From Flavobacteriales bacterium (lineage in GTDB: Bacteria > Bacteroidota > Bacteroidia > Flavobacteriales > UA16), in assembly GCA_018700255.1 (NCBI GenBank), contig JABISU010000068.1, forward strand, positions 1 through 5,711: a stretch of 5,711 nt of DNA, in the 5' to 3' direction. The notes under the pieces were generated by a model that was not told the DNA's origin, searched no databases, and saw only the letters and a list, made by a program, of their open reading frames with translations. Positions 1 through 5,711 of this stretch are shown here, piece by piece (position 1 is the stretch's first letter; the number at the start of each line of letters is the position of its first letter). A program made the translations under genes and the position numbers.

Positions 1-268
1 GCGTGCATTTGATTTCTTACTTATTGTAGCAAATGAGCAACTTGCTATATATCTTGATATTAATTCTCCCATTACAGGTGTTATCCAAGATAGACCTGAA
101 TACAGTAACATAAATGGTGGTTTAGGTCTTTGGGCCTCAAGAACCATACAAGGTGTGTTTGGACTGGGATACACAACTGATACAATTGAGCACCTACAAG
201 AAGGGGATGAGACTGCAGAATTGAATTTCTGTACGCCTAACCCCCTCTCAGATTATACTTGTCCGTAG
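1..268 (+). CDS. C-terminal 88 residues of an unidentified, probably surface-exposed Bacteroidota protein (5' end outside window)
   Basis: An open frame enters from the left edge with codons starting at base 2 and ends at TAG 266-268. I do not recognise the gene with certainty. The visible tail reads as beta-rich. It contains the string PEYSNINGGLGLWASR at about residues 32-47 of the fragment, which resembles from memory the C-terminal part of DUF4249-type and similar Bacteroidota lipoproteins, where a 'N-I-x-x-G-x-G-x-(F/W)' stretch followed by a hydrophobic strand is common. Two cysteines sit near the end (LNFCTP and the final YTCP), possibly a disulfide in an exported protein. The gene converges on the secreted-protein gene at 274-1365 with only 5 bp between stop codons. 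The coding call is fairly secure because the frame is open throughout and gives a plausible protein. The family is a guess, and the N-terminus needed to show a lipobox or signal peptide is missing. Confidence 0.72.
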   Translation, partial: RAFDFLLIVANEQLAIYLDINSPITGVIQDRPEYSNINGGLGLWASRTIQGVFGLGYTTDTIEHLQEGDETAELNFCTPNPLSDYTCP

Positions 269-273
269 TCGTT

Positions 274-1365
274 TTACTTGATGATTACTGTTGAAGGACG
301 AGAACGTAGACCTTTATTTAGTAATGTAATATCAGAAACCAAGTAAGCTCCTGAAGTTAACCCATTCGTTGAAATCGTGTTTCCGAATCCGGTATCGATT
401 ACGCGACCAGTAGCATCTCTAAGTTCCCACTCAGTATCTATAGAAGCCCCGCTTAAAATGATGTCATCAGATGCTGCAATTGGATTGGGGAATGGAACGA
501 AAGCGTTAGGAATAACTGCGGTTATACCATTTCCAGAAGTGTCTGTGGCTTCTCCCTGGTATTCGACAGAAAAAACAGCTCCGAAAACCATACTTACTTC
601 TAAATAAGGCATTCCTCCATCTCCTACCCAAGAGTAAACAGTAGAGACTCTATCTATCTCAAAAGGCTCAGATCCAGCAAGAGAAAAGATATCGTGGGTT
701 GAAATTATAGTGTTTACTCTTAAAACTTCGTGTGTAGCTCCACCGGGTAAGGAAAGAGTGCCCCAACCATCAACAGAACCTACTCTTGAAGCAGAAGTCT
801 CATAAGTAAATACTTCTGGAATATTGACCGTGAATGCTGATGTAGAGTTGATTTCGTCCATGTAGTTTAATGGTAGAGGATGTATTTCGTCTATGTCAGA
901 GTATTCAACAGGAAGATCCAATCCTTCAATGCTCATCGAGATTCCAGCGATGTTGTATGATTCGTTTGAGGTCTGTAAATAGCTGTATAGATTAGATATC
1001 GCAACGGGTAACTCAATACCTAAAGTTTCTAATGCTGCTAGGTCGAATTCACCGGGACCGAATAAATCACATAAGTACTCTGGATTAGTCCACTCGTTAT
1101 TGAAAGAAAGTTGTGCAGTAAAAGGAGCGTCTTCCATAGCACCGAACTCTACATCAGCTTCTGAAGAAGAAACCAAATCAGAAAAATCCCAATCAAATCC
1201 TCCCCCAGTAGTAGTGAAGTCAGAGGATGGGTCTGGTAACGACGTTTGTATTGTGTAAGATTCTCCAGCTTGAGGAAGGTCAGAAGAAGTAATTGTAATT
1301 TGGGCTGATGTAGATACAGCAAATGTCAGCATAGATGCCAATAGAATAGAATGTACAGATTTCAT
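274..1365 (-). CDS. Secreted protein with N-terminal signal peptide and C-terminal T9SS type A sorting domain
   Basis: This 363-residue protein has a classical signal peptide: MK, a hydrophobic core at about residues 7-17, and a likely cleavage after STSA at residue 21. The mature protein would begin QITITSSDLPQAGESY, an opening that resembles from memory other Bacteroidota secreted proteins. Residues 22-285 are acidic and Ser/Thr-rich with no catalytic motif I can name. Residues from about 289 to 363 fit a type IX secretion C-terminal sorting domain: FPNP at 292-295, DIIL, WELRDATGRVID at 313-324, then NGLTSGAYLV at 334-343 and a basic C-terminus ending VIIK. In this family the domain directs export across the outer membrane and is normally removed, with release or anchoring through A-LPS. 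The function of the body is unknown. The ATG at 1363-1365 is preceded by an A-rich leader without a Shine-Dalgarno sequence, normal for the phylum. A one-mismatch -7 element (TAATGTTG, 1406 down to 1399) may be its promoter, which is weak evidence. Export is well supported; function is not. Confidence 0.93.
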   Translation of the reverse strand: MKSVHSILLASMLTFAVSTSAQITITSSDLPQAGESYTIQTSLPDPSSDFTTTGGGFDWDFSDLVSSSEADVEFGAMEDAPFTAQLSFNNEWTNPEYLCDLFGPGEFDLAALETLGIELPVAISNLYSYLQTSNESYNIAGISMSIEGLDLPVEYSDIDEIHPLPLNYMDEINSTSAFTVNIPEVFTYETSASRVGSVDGWGTLSLPGGATHEVLRVNTIISTHDIFSLAGSEPFEIDRVSTVYSWVGDGGMPYLEVSMVFGAVFSVEYQGEATDTSGNGITAVIPNAFVPFPNPIAASDDIILSGASIDTEWELRDATGRVIDTGFGNTISTNGLTSGAYLVSDITLLNKGLRSRPSTVIIK

Positions 1366-1402
1366 TTTAGGTGTTTTTTGAGTCTAAATAATTACATGCA
1401 AC

Positions 1403-1439
1403 ATTATAAAAATAATTGTGGCGAACCTGCCTTTATAAT
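1403..1439. repeat. Perfect 8-bp inverted repeat in the divergent intergenic region
   Basis: ATTATAAA at 1403-1410 is matched exactly by its reverse complement TTTATAAT at 1432-1439, separated by 21 bases that include the only GC-rich patch nearby (GGCGAACCTGCC, 1420-1431). The repeat lies between the divergently transcribed secreted-protein gene and tsaD, closer to the former, and its left arm overlaps that gene's candidate -7 element. This placement would suit a two-site operator, but the arms are entirely A/T in an AT-rich spacer, so chance is a serious alternative. There is no poly-T tract arranged as for a terminator. Confidence 0.3.
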
Positions 1440-1459
1440 TGTCGGTTGTATATTTAATA

Positions 1460-1558
1460 ATGGTAAAGATATTGTATCCAACGGCTTATTTACTTCTTAC
1501 TTGGCTTGTTTTCAGTGTCAGTAGTTTTTTATGCTGTACTTGGTGCAAGTTAAGCTGA
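1460..1558 (+). CDS. Doubtful 32-codon ORF for a hydrophobic, cysteine-containing peptide upstream of tsaD
   Basis: An ATG at 1460-1462, just after in-line TAATA sequence, opens 32 codons ending at TGA 1556-1558. The peptide starts MVKILYP, has one hydrophobic stretch at about residues 9-24 (YLLLTWLVFSVSSFLC), and ends with three cysteines in a CCxxC pattern at 25, 26 and 29 followed by KLS. It could be a small single-span membrane peptide. It ends 39 bp before the tsaD start codon. Against it, the strand is T-rich, which automatically gives hydrophobic codons, an ORF of this length is not rare by chance, and there is no ribosome binding site. I do not recognise it. It is recorded only so the region is documented. 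Confidence 0.15.
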   Translation: MVKILYPTAYLLLTWLVFSVSSFLCCTWCKLS

Positions 1559-1569
1559 CTTAGGCGCCG

Positions 1570-1577
1570 TACTTTTG
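1570..1577 (+). promoter_or_regulatory. Bacteroidota-type -7 promoter element for tsaD
   Basis: TACTTTTG matches the Bacteroidota primary sigma factor -7 consensus TAnnTTTG exactly. It lies 20 bp before the tsaD ATG, so transcription would begin roughly 12-16 bases upstream of the start codon and give a very short leader. I see no good TTG -33 element at the usual spacing of about 17-23 bases; the nearest TTG (1540-1542) is 27 bases away. The call therefore rests on the -7 match and its position. Confidence 0.5.
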
Positions 1578-1597
1578 TAGTTCGCTTTATTTCACAA

Positions 1598-2629
1598 ATG
1601 AATATTTCTCATCTGACTATCCTAGCTATTGAATCATCTTGTGATGATACTGGAGTAGCTGTATTGAAAGGCAATAAGGTGCTTTCAAATTTAGTGGCCA
1701 ATCAGGAAATTCATGCGAGATATGGAGGAGTGGTTCCTGAACTGGCTTCTCGTGCCCATCTCAGCAATATCACTCCAACAGTAGAACTTGCTATTTCTGA
1801 TGCTGGAATTTCTCCGGAAGAAATAGATGCTGTGGCATATACCATAGGCCCAGGGCTTAATGGGTCTCTGCTAGTTGGCGCTTCATTTGCTAAGGCCTGG
1901 GCTTGGGCTCGTAGGATTCCTACCGTTCCGGTTCACCACATGAGGGCTCATGTTTTAGCTCACTTTATTTCTCCTGGTCCCACTCCGGAATTTCCGTTCT
2001 TATGTCTTACAGTTTCAGGAGGACATACCCAAATCATCCATGTTCACTCTCCATCTAATATGGAGGTGATTGGTGCTACTCTCGATGATGCAGCAGGGGA
2101 GGCTTTTGATAAAGTTGCAAAATTGATAGGGTTACCATATCCTGGAGGCCCACTGATAGATAAATATGCAGCTTTGGGAAATCCAGAAACATTCTCGTTT
2201 TCTAAGTCGAAAGTAATGGGGTTAGATATGAGTTTTAGCGGCTTAAAAACTCAAGTGCTCAGGTTTCTACAATCTCAACTTTCTAATGACCCAGATTTTA
2301 TTGACAATAACCTCTATGATTTTTGTGCTTCTATACAATCGGCAATCGTGACGATGCTTATCACAAAATTAGAGCTTGCAGTAAAAACTACCAGAATAAA
2401 ACAAGTGGCCATTGCTGGAGGGGTTTCGGCAAATTCGGGATTGCGTAAGGCTCTCACAGAGAAGGAAACTATTCTCGAAGATCCATGGGAGGTGTTTATT
2501 CCCCCTATGAGCTATTGTACTGACAATGCGGCAATGGTGGGTATCGTTGGTGTCTTCGATGCTGCCAGCAAGAAGTTTGGCACCCTCTCAGATACTCCCA
2601 AGCCTAGGATGCCAGATCTCAATACTTAA
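1598..2629 (+). CDS. tsaD: tRNA N6-adenosine threonylcarbamoyltransferase TsaD
   Basis: TsaD transfers the threonylcarbamoyl group from threonylcarbamoyl-AMP to A37 of ANN-decoding tRNAs, making t6A. In bacteria it works in the cytoplasm with TsaB and TsaE, using the product of TsaC/TsaC2. At 343 residues it has the usual length. Visible family landmarks are IESSCDDTG at 11-19 (ASKHA phosphate-loop region), RYGGVVPELASRAH at 41-54, the metal-binding pair H114 and H118 in HHMRAH, the nucleotide-binding loop SGGHTQ at 140-145, GEAFDKVAKLIGLPYPGGP at 167-185, SFSGLKT at 212-218, AGGVSANSGLR at 273-283, and the third metal ligand D309 in CTDNAAM. The HHMRAH form differs from the proteobacterial HMEGH but, from memory, is close to versions in other Bacteroidota. 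The ATG is preceded by TTTCACAA with no Shine-Dalgarno sequence, and a -7 element lies just upstream. Its TAA overlaps the stop of the convergent kinase gene. No tsaB or tsaE is visible. All key residues are intact, so the identification is very secure. Confidence 0.98.
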   Translation: MNISHLTILAIESSCDDTGVAVLKGNKVLSNLVANQEIHARYGGVVPELASRAHLSNITPTVELAISDAGISPEEIDAVAYTIGPGLNGSLLVGASFAKAWAWARRIPTVPVHHMRAHVLAHFISPGPTPEFPFLCLTVSGGHTQIIHVHSPSNMEVIGATLDDAAGEAFDKVAKLIGLPYPGGPLIDKYAALGNPETFSFSKSKVMGLDMSFSGLKTQVLRFLQSQLSNDPDFIDNNLYDFCASIQSAIVTMLITKLELAVKTTRIKQVAIAGGVSANSGLRKALTEKETILEDPWEVFIPPMSYCTDNAAMVGIVGVFDAASKKFGTLSDTPKPRMPDLNT

Positions 2630-3489
2630 TTCCTGTACGGGAGAGAGATTGTCGCTACACAACCTCGTTGATCAATTCTGTTTTCGAGCCTAAATTCTGC
2701 TTCTTCAGAAATCAACCTCAGTCTCTCCCTTAAGATATTAATCCCGTGAGATTGACGCTTTGCCTCAGAGATCTTTATGGGTGCTTTTAAGTTCGAGGCC
2801 TTAGTAAGTCCGTGCCCGTTATCTAAAACACTTATCTCAAGTAAATTTCGATCAGAATCCACATCAAAACTCAATTCTATTTTGGGGATTAATCCTTCAC
2901 TGCCTGACATCTCAACCCCATGCCAAAGTGCATTTTCTACTATGGGTTGAATTAAAAATGCGGGAATTTCGTGATCTAAATCTACGTTTGTACTTATTTT
3001 GAAAGTCACCTCCCCAGAAAGTCTCAGGCTCTCAAGATCGAAATAGTCATTTATAAAATCCACTTCCTTTTGAACAGAAGAAATCCTCAGGCTGGTAGGG
3101 TTGTCTGTGGCGCTCCCCCAACATCGGATAAGAAGTCGCTTAAATTTTGCTAAAGCCCCAAGAGTTTTTTGAGTGTCACCCTTGATCAACAGCATATGAA
3201 TACCCGTGAGTACATTAAAGATAAAATGGGGATTCATAAGTAAGAGGAGGTTCTTTTGGCGAATCTTAACGAGCTCTTCACTAACGTCGGTCTTCCTCCT
3301 AATTTGAAGAAGAGATAGGCTTAATCCTCTATACCGTTCAGCTAATATTAACGGGTTTAATTCTTCACTGCCAATTTTGTGAATGCGAATATCTCGGATC
3401 AATTCCGATTCATTCGTCAAGACGGAATATATTGCCCCCATTATTCCTCCCAGTAAAATCGAGAGGAAATAATAGATAAACAAATTCAA
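2626..3489 (-). CDS. LytS/YehU-family sensor histidine kinase with a single N-terminal membrane helix; apparent TTG start
   Basis: This 287-residue protein carries the His_kinase (PF06580) and HATPase_c arrangement of LytS/YehU-type kinases. The phosphoacceptor box NPHFIFN is at 86-92 (H88), the N box with QPIVENALWHG at 181-191, the G1 box with DNGHG at 223-227, and the G2-like segment SHGINILRERL at 247-257. It should autophosphorylate at H88 and pass the phosphate to a LytTR-type response regulator, but none is visible on either side. Residues 3-24 form one hydrophobic segment, probably a membrane anchor, followed by a short linker; no PAS, TPR or multi-helix sensory region is present. The start is uncertain. 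The frame closes at a TGA (3496-3498) three codons before the TTG at 3487-3489, and there is no ATG until 3439-3441 (Met17), which has a GGAGG four bases upstream but would remove most of the membrane helix. I prefer TTG because it keeps a coherent helix. The gene lies 11 bp after the helicase, suggesting co-transcription. Confidence 0.92.
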   Translation of the reverse strand: MNLFIYYFLSILLGGIMGAIYSVLTNESELIRDIRIHKIGSEELNPLILAERYRGLSLSLLQIRRKTDVSEELVKIRQKNLLLLMNPHFIFNVLTGIHMLLIKGDTQKTLGALAKFKRLLIRCWGSATDNPTSLRISSVQKEVDFINDYFDLESLRLSGEVTFKISTNVDLDHEIPAFLIQPIVENALWHGVEMSGSEGLIPKIELSFDVDSDRNLLEISVLDNGHGLTKASNLKAPIKISEAKRQSHGINILRERLRLISEEAEFRLENRIDQRGCVATISLPYRN

Positions 3490-3500
3490 GTAAAATCAGA

Positions 3501-5051
3501 TTAATTCTTGGCTTTCGCTTCCTCAGATAAAGCAGAGTTGAAATCGTGACGTAACTCAGTCTTCAAGCGTCGCGTGTATTCGTCTTGTAGCCAGGTTCTA
3601 TAATTATCAGTGGTTTTTGCCATGCATTTGGCATAAATCTTCACCCTGAAATTAATATCATCCTGTAACTTATTGATAATATCAACAGCATCCCAATAAT
3701 CTGTCGCAGCATATTGGATAATCGCTTTATGTTGAATCATACTAAGATCGACAGCCCTCTTAGGTCGCTCAGCTTTCTTCATGACATTCTCATAAACTTT
3801 GAGCATATCAAACTCAGCATCAGGTCCACCTTCAAATCTCTTAGCTAATTCCTTAGGGAGTTCATAAACAAACTCATCTTCAATCTCTTCATCGGAATAA
3901 AGTCCATCGATAAATGACTGTGGCTCTTTAAATATTTCATACCAGTCTATATGTGAATCCCACAGACCAAACCGCCGAGCGTTGTTTCCCAAATCAATTA
4001 CGTTAAAACTATTCTTATTGGGAAGTGATCTAGATCCCCGACCTATCATTTGGTGATACAGAGTGAGAGATTTAGTGGCGCGATTTAGAATAATAGTAGA
4101 AACTGTAGGCTCATCAAATCCAGTGGTTAAAATACTCACGGAAGAAAGGATGGCGTCTGGTTTATCGTGAAACCATTTAAGTATCTCGGCTCTTTCTTTC
4201 TCGCTATGTGTATTATCTAAGTGTTTGCACTCGTAACCTTCCTCTTTAAACATAGCCTGTACCTGCTTAGAGGTGCTAATCCCATTGTTAAAGATTAGTG
4301 TTTTACTTCCCTTTGCTTTCTCTTCGTATGCGTATAGAAGCTTTTCCTGCATGAGGTAGTTTCCGTATAGCCTCTCAGAAGAACTAACAGTGTAGTCGCC
4401 GTTAATACCTACTTTTAGAGCCCTTAGGTTTACGTCGTAGTTGTAAGTATTAGCTTTAGAGAGATATCCACCATCCACTAATGACGAGATGCTTTCTCCT
4501 ACGATTAACTCGTTGTAGTTGTCATTAAGAGGAAGTTTAATGTTAGAGCTTAATGGGGTAGCAGTAACTCCAAGTAGGATTTGGTCTCTAAAGTGCTTGA
4601 ATAATTTTCGGAAGCTGTTGTAGTGCGCTTCATCGACTATAACTAGGCCTAAGTTTTCGAACTCCATTTGCTCATCGTTGATACGATTGTTGAGAGTCTC
4701 AACCATAGCCACGTAACACCAATGTTCCTTTCCGTCATCAAGATCTTTCACCTTAGCGTTGATGACTTTGTTAGGTACTCCAATCTCAGATAGCAATTTT
4801 GAGGTTTGGCCTAAAAGCTCAATACGGTGGGTGAGGATAAGAACCTTTTTACCTGAAGACAGTATAAATTTCTTTGCTAATTCAGAAAAGATAACGGTCT
4901 TTCCACCACCTGTAGGAAGCTGGAAAAGAAGATTATAGTTCGTTTGTTTTTCAACGAACTTTTCCATCATTTCATCGATAGCCAATTTCTGGTATCCATA
5001 GAGTGTTTTACCACTTTTACTTTCTAGGCGAGCCCTAATTTTAGGATCCAT
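3501..5051 (-). CDS. SF2 DEAD/DEAH-box helicase (SSL2/RadD-like), conserved Bacteroidota type
   Basis: This 516-residue protein has a complete superfamily-2 helicase core: LYGYQ at 17-21 (Q-motif-like), Walker A PTGGGKT at 46-52, Ia THRIELLGQ at 74-82, VAMVETLNN at 114-122 (Ib region), motif II DEAH at 140-143, motif III TATP at 163-166, motif IV KTLIFNN at 250-256, motif V around ILTTGFDEPTV at 307-317, and motif VI HQMIGRGSRS at 333-342. It should be an ATP-driven nucleic-acid translocase or helicase. It resembles from memory a helicase of about 510 residues that is common in flavobacteria, and more distantly E. coli RadD, but it lacks a cysteine zinc-binding cluster. Residues from about 370 to 516 are charged and probably helical, with an acidic patch near 387-393, and have no domain I can name. 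The ATG at 5049-5051 precedes MDPKIRARL. It appears to be the first gene of a two-gene unit with the kinase, and is divergent from ung with 151 bp between. The helicase class is certain; the substrate and pathway are not known. Confidence 0.96.
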   Translation of the reverse strand: MDPKIRARLESKSGKTLYGYQKLAIDEMMEKFVEKQTNYNLLFQLPTGGGKTVIFSELAKKFILSSGKKVLILTHRIELLGQTSKLLSEIGVPNKVINAKVKDLDDGKEHWCYVAMVETLNNRINDEQMEFENLGLVIVDEAHYNSFRKLFKHFRDQILLGVTATPLSSNIKLPLNDNYNELIVGESISSLVDGGYLSKANTYNYDVNLRALKVGINGDYTVSSSERLYGNYLMQEKLLYAYEEKAKGSKTLIFNNGISTSKQVQAMFKEEGYECKHLDNTHSEKERAEILKWFHDKPDAILSSVSILTTGFDEPTVSTIILNRATKSLTLYHQMIGRGSRSLPNKNSFNVIDLGNNARRFGLWDSHIDWYEIFKEPQSFIDGLYSDEEIEDEFVYELPKELAKRFEGGPDAEFDMLKVYENVMKKAERPKRAVDLSMIQHKAIIQYAATDYWDAVDIINKLQDDINFRVKIYAKCMAKTTDNYRTWLQDEYTRRLKTELRHDFNSALSEEAKAKN

Positions 5052-5091
5052 CGATTGGGAAATAGTCGTTAATTAAACAAATAGTAAAAGA

Positions 5092-5099
5092 CAAAAATA
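5092..5099 (-). promoter_or_regulatory. Bacteroidota-type -7 promoter element for the helicase-kinase unit
   Basis: On the minus strand, 5099 down to 5092 reads TATTTTTG, an exact fit to TAnnTTTG. It is 40 bp upstream of the helicase ATG, so the leader would be about 30-35 bases. A possible but degenerate -33 (TCG, 5120-5118) sits 18 bases further upstream. The motif is short and AT-rich, so support comes mainly from the exact match and sensible position. Confidence 0.42.
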
Positions 5100-5150
5100 C
5101 CATGTACATTGCTTAGTCGATAATTATAGTTGTATGATTATACACAATAT

Positions 5151-5170
5151 ATTAAAATAGTTGTTTTAAT
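5151..5170. repeat. Perfect 7-bp inverted repeat between helicase and ung
   Basis: ATTAAAA at 5151-5157 and TTTTAAT at 5164-5170 are exact reverse complements around a 6-base spacer. The element sits 32 bp upstream of the ung start, where an operator could act on that gene. It is A/T only, so it may be chance. I found no exact TAnnTTTG element for ung in this 151-bp spacer; the closest, TTAATTTG at 5192-5199, has one mismatch and lies too near the ATG to be a normal promoter. Confidence 0.25.
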
Positions 5171-5202
5171 CACTTCATCATGAAAGCCATATTAATTTGA
5201 AA

Positions 5203-5711
5203 ATGAGCTCTTTAATAGCTGCTTTATACTCTGAAGGAGGGGTTGGAGATTGGATGAAAATTTTTAATAAAATATTTTTACATCCTGGGGCGCCTAAATC
5301 TGATGTTTGGGATAATTTAGATAAAAAGGTAGTGGATGCATATTCGATTGAAACATGTTTCCCAGCTCCTAAAAATGTATTTAGAGCTTTGAGACTGTGT
5401 GGTTTAGATAAGGTAAGAGTTGTGATAATAGGGCAGGACCCATATCATGGAGTAGGTCAAGCAGATGGCTTGGCTTTCTCTGTGCCTGTGGGTGTTAAAG
5501 TCCCGCCCTCACTAAGAAATATATTACAGGAACGGGCAGATGATTTAAAATTACCGCCTAGGAATTCTGACCTTTCAGATTTAGCTGAAGATGGAGTGTT
5601 GTTATTAAATTCTGTTATGACCGTTGCTTCAGGCAGAGCAGCATCTCATAAAAATTGGGGTTGGGAAGAGGTTACGCTTGAGCTTATAAGAGCGATAAAT
5701 TTGAATAAAGA
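5203..5711 (+). CDS. ung: Uracil-DNA glycosylase, family 1 (3' end outside window)
   Basis: The first 169 codons plus two bases are present. The enzyme removes uracil from DNA by cleaving the N-glycosidic bond, which starts base-excision repair. Seen here are the catalytic water-activating loop GQDPYHG at 77-83 (D79 is the general base, Y81 excludes thymine), GLAFSV at 89-94 with the uracil-stacking F92, the proline loop VPPSL at 100-104, GVLLLNSVMTV at 131-141 with uracil-specific N136, and SHKNWGWE at 148-155. The HPSPL minor-groove loop with its catalytic histidine would lie beyond the edge, so completeness cannot be judged. The N-terminus is divergent: it lacks the common PYF motif, and GQDPYHG sits about 15 residues later than in E. 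coli Ung. I chose ATG 5203 because it is the only in-frame ATG after the TAA at 5167-5169 that keeps Trp17, which matches the family's conserved early Trp; Met18 is the alternative. The leader is A-rich without a Shine-Dalgarno sequence. Confidence 0.95.
   Translation, partial: MSSLIAALYSEGGVGDWMKIFNKIFLHPGAPKSDVWDNLDKKVVDAYSIETCFPAPKNVFRALRLCGLDKVRVVIIGQDPYHGVGQADGLAFSVPVGVKVPPSLRNILQERADDLKLPPRNSDLSDLAEDGVLLLNSVMTVASGRAASHKNWGWEEVTLELIRAINLNK

Noticed and set aside
243..253. The 11-mer CCCTCTCAGAT occurs here and again at 2583-2593, both times near the 3' end of a plus-strand gene
   Set aside because: A few shared 11-mers are expected by chance in a window of this size, and in each place the bases are part of a coding sequence.
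377..607. A 76-codon plus-strand ORF opposite the secreted-protein gene
   Set aside because: It lies wholly inside the antisense of a well-supported gene with signal peptide and sorting domain; its translation shows no recognisable motif, so it is a shadow frame.
1416..1439. A sigma70-like TATAAT at 1434-1439 with TTGTGG upstream
   Set aside because: The spacer is only 12 bases, and Bacteroidota use a different promoter consensus; TATAAT is also expected by chance in AT-rich spacers.
5131..5149. Small hairpin GTAT-gatt-ATAC in the helicase-ung spacer
   Set aside because: A 4-bp stem is too short to be meaningful.
5180..5200. A six-codon ORF (MKAILI then TGA) ending just before the ung start
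   Set aside because: Too short to support as a gene, no ribosome binding site and no attenuator-like codon repeats; most likely chance, though a leader peptide cannot be excluded.
2626..5711. Helicase, kinase and uracil-DNA glycosylase as a possible new defence or DNA-damage signalling system
   Set aside because: ung is divergent from the other two, the helicase resembles a widespread flavobacterial housekeeping-type gene, and there is no nuclease, toxin or mobile-element signature. Adjacency alone does not support a system.

Overview
The window looks like ordinary chromosome of an AT-rich member of the Bacteroidota, most likely a flavobacterium-like lineage. The evidence is a secreted protein with a C-terminal type IX secretion (T9SS) sorting domain, A-rich start contexts with almost no Shine-Dalgarno sequences, two -7 elements of the Bacteroidota TAnnTTTG type, and a helicase and a TsaD whose sequences resemble, from memory, flavobacterial versions. 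I see no insertion sequence, CRISPR array, tRNA, rRNA, prophage gene or obvious defence island.

Layout: (1) 1-268 (+) is the 3' end of an unidentified, probably cell-surface protein. (2) 274-1365 (-) is a 363-residue secreted protein with a signal peptide and a T9SS sorting domain, tail to tail with the first gene. (3) 1366-1597 is a divergent intergenic region holding a perfect 8-bp inverted repeat, a doubtful 32-codon ORF and a promoter-like element for tsaD. (4) 1598-2629 (+) is tsaD, the tRNA t6A-modification enzyme. (5) 2626-3489 (-) is a LytS/YehU-type sensor histidine kinase that overlaps the tsaD stop by four bases. (6) 3501-5051 (-) is an SF2 DEAH-box helicase, 11 bp upstream of the kinase and probably co-transcribed with it. 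(7) 5052-5202 is an AT-rich divergent intergenic region. (8) 5203-5711 (+) is the first 169 codons of a family-1 uracil-DNA glycosylase, cut by the window edge.

The genes do not form one obvious pathway. TsaD and uracil-DNA glycosylase are housekeeping enzymes (tRNA modification and base-excision repair), the helicase is probably a nucleic-acid maintenance enzyme, and the two leftmost genes are envelope or secreted proteins of unknown role. The most unusual point is the kinase. It has no ATG at its apparent start, only one predicted membrane helix, no sensory domain and no response regulator beside it, although both of its neighbours are fully visible. I found no convincing new multi-gene system.
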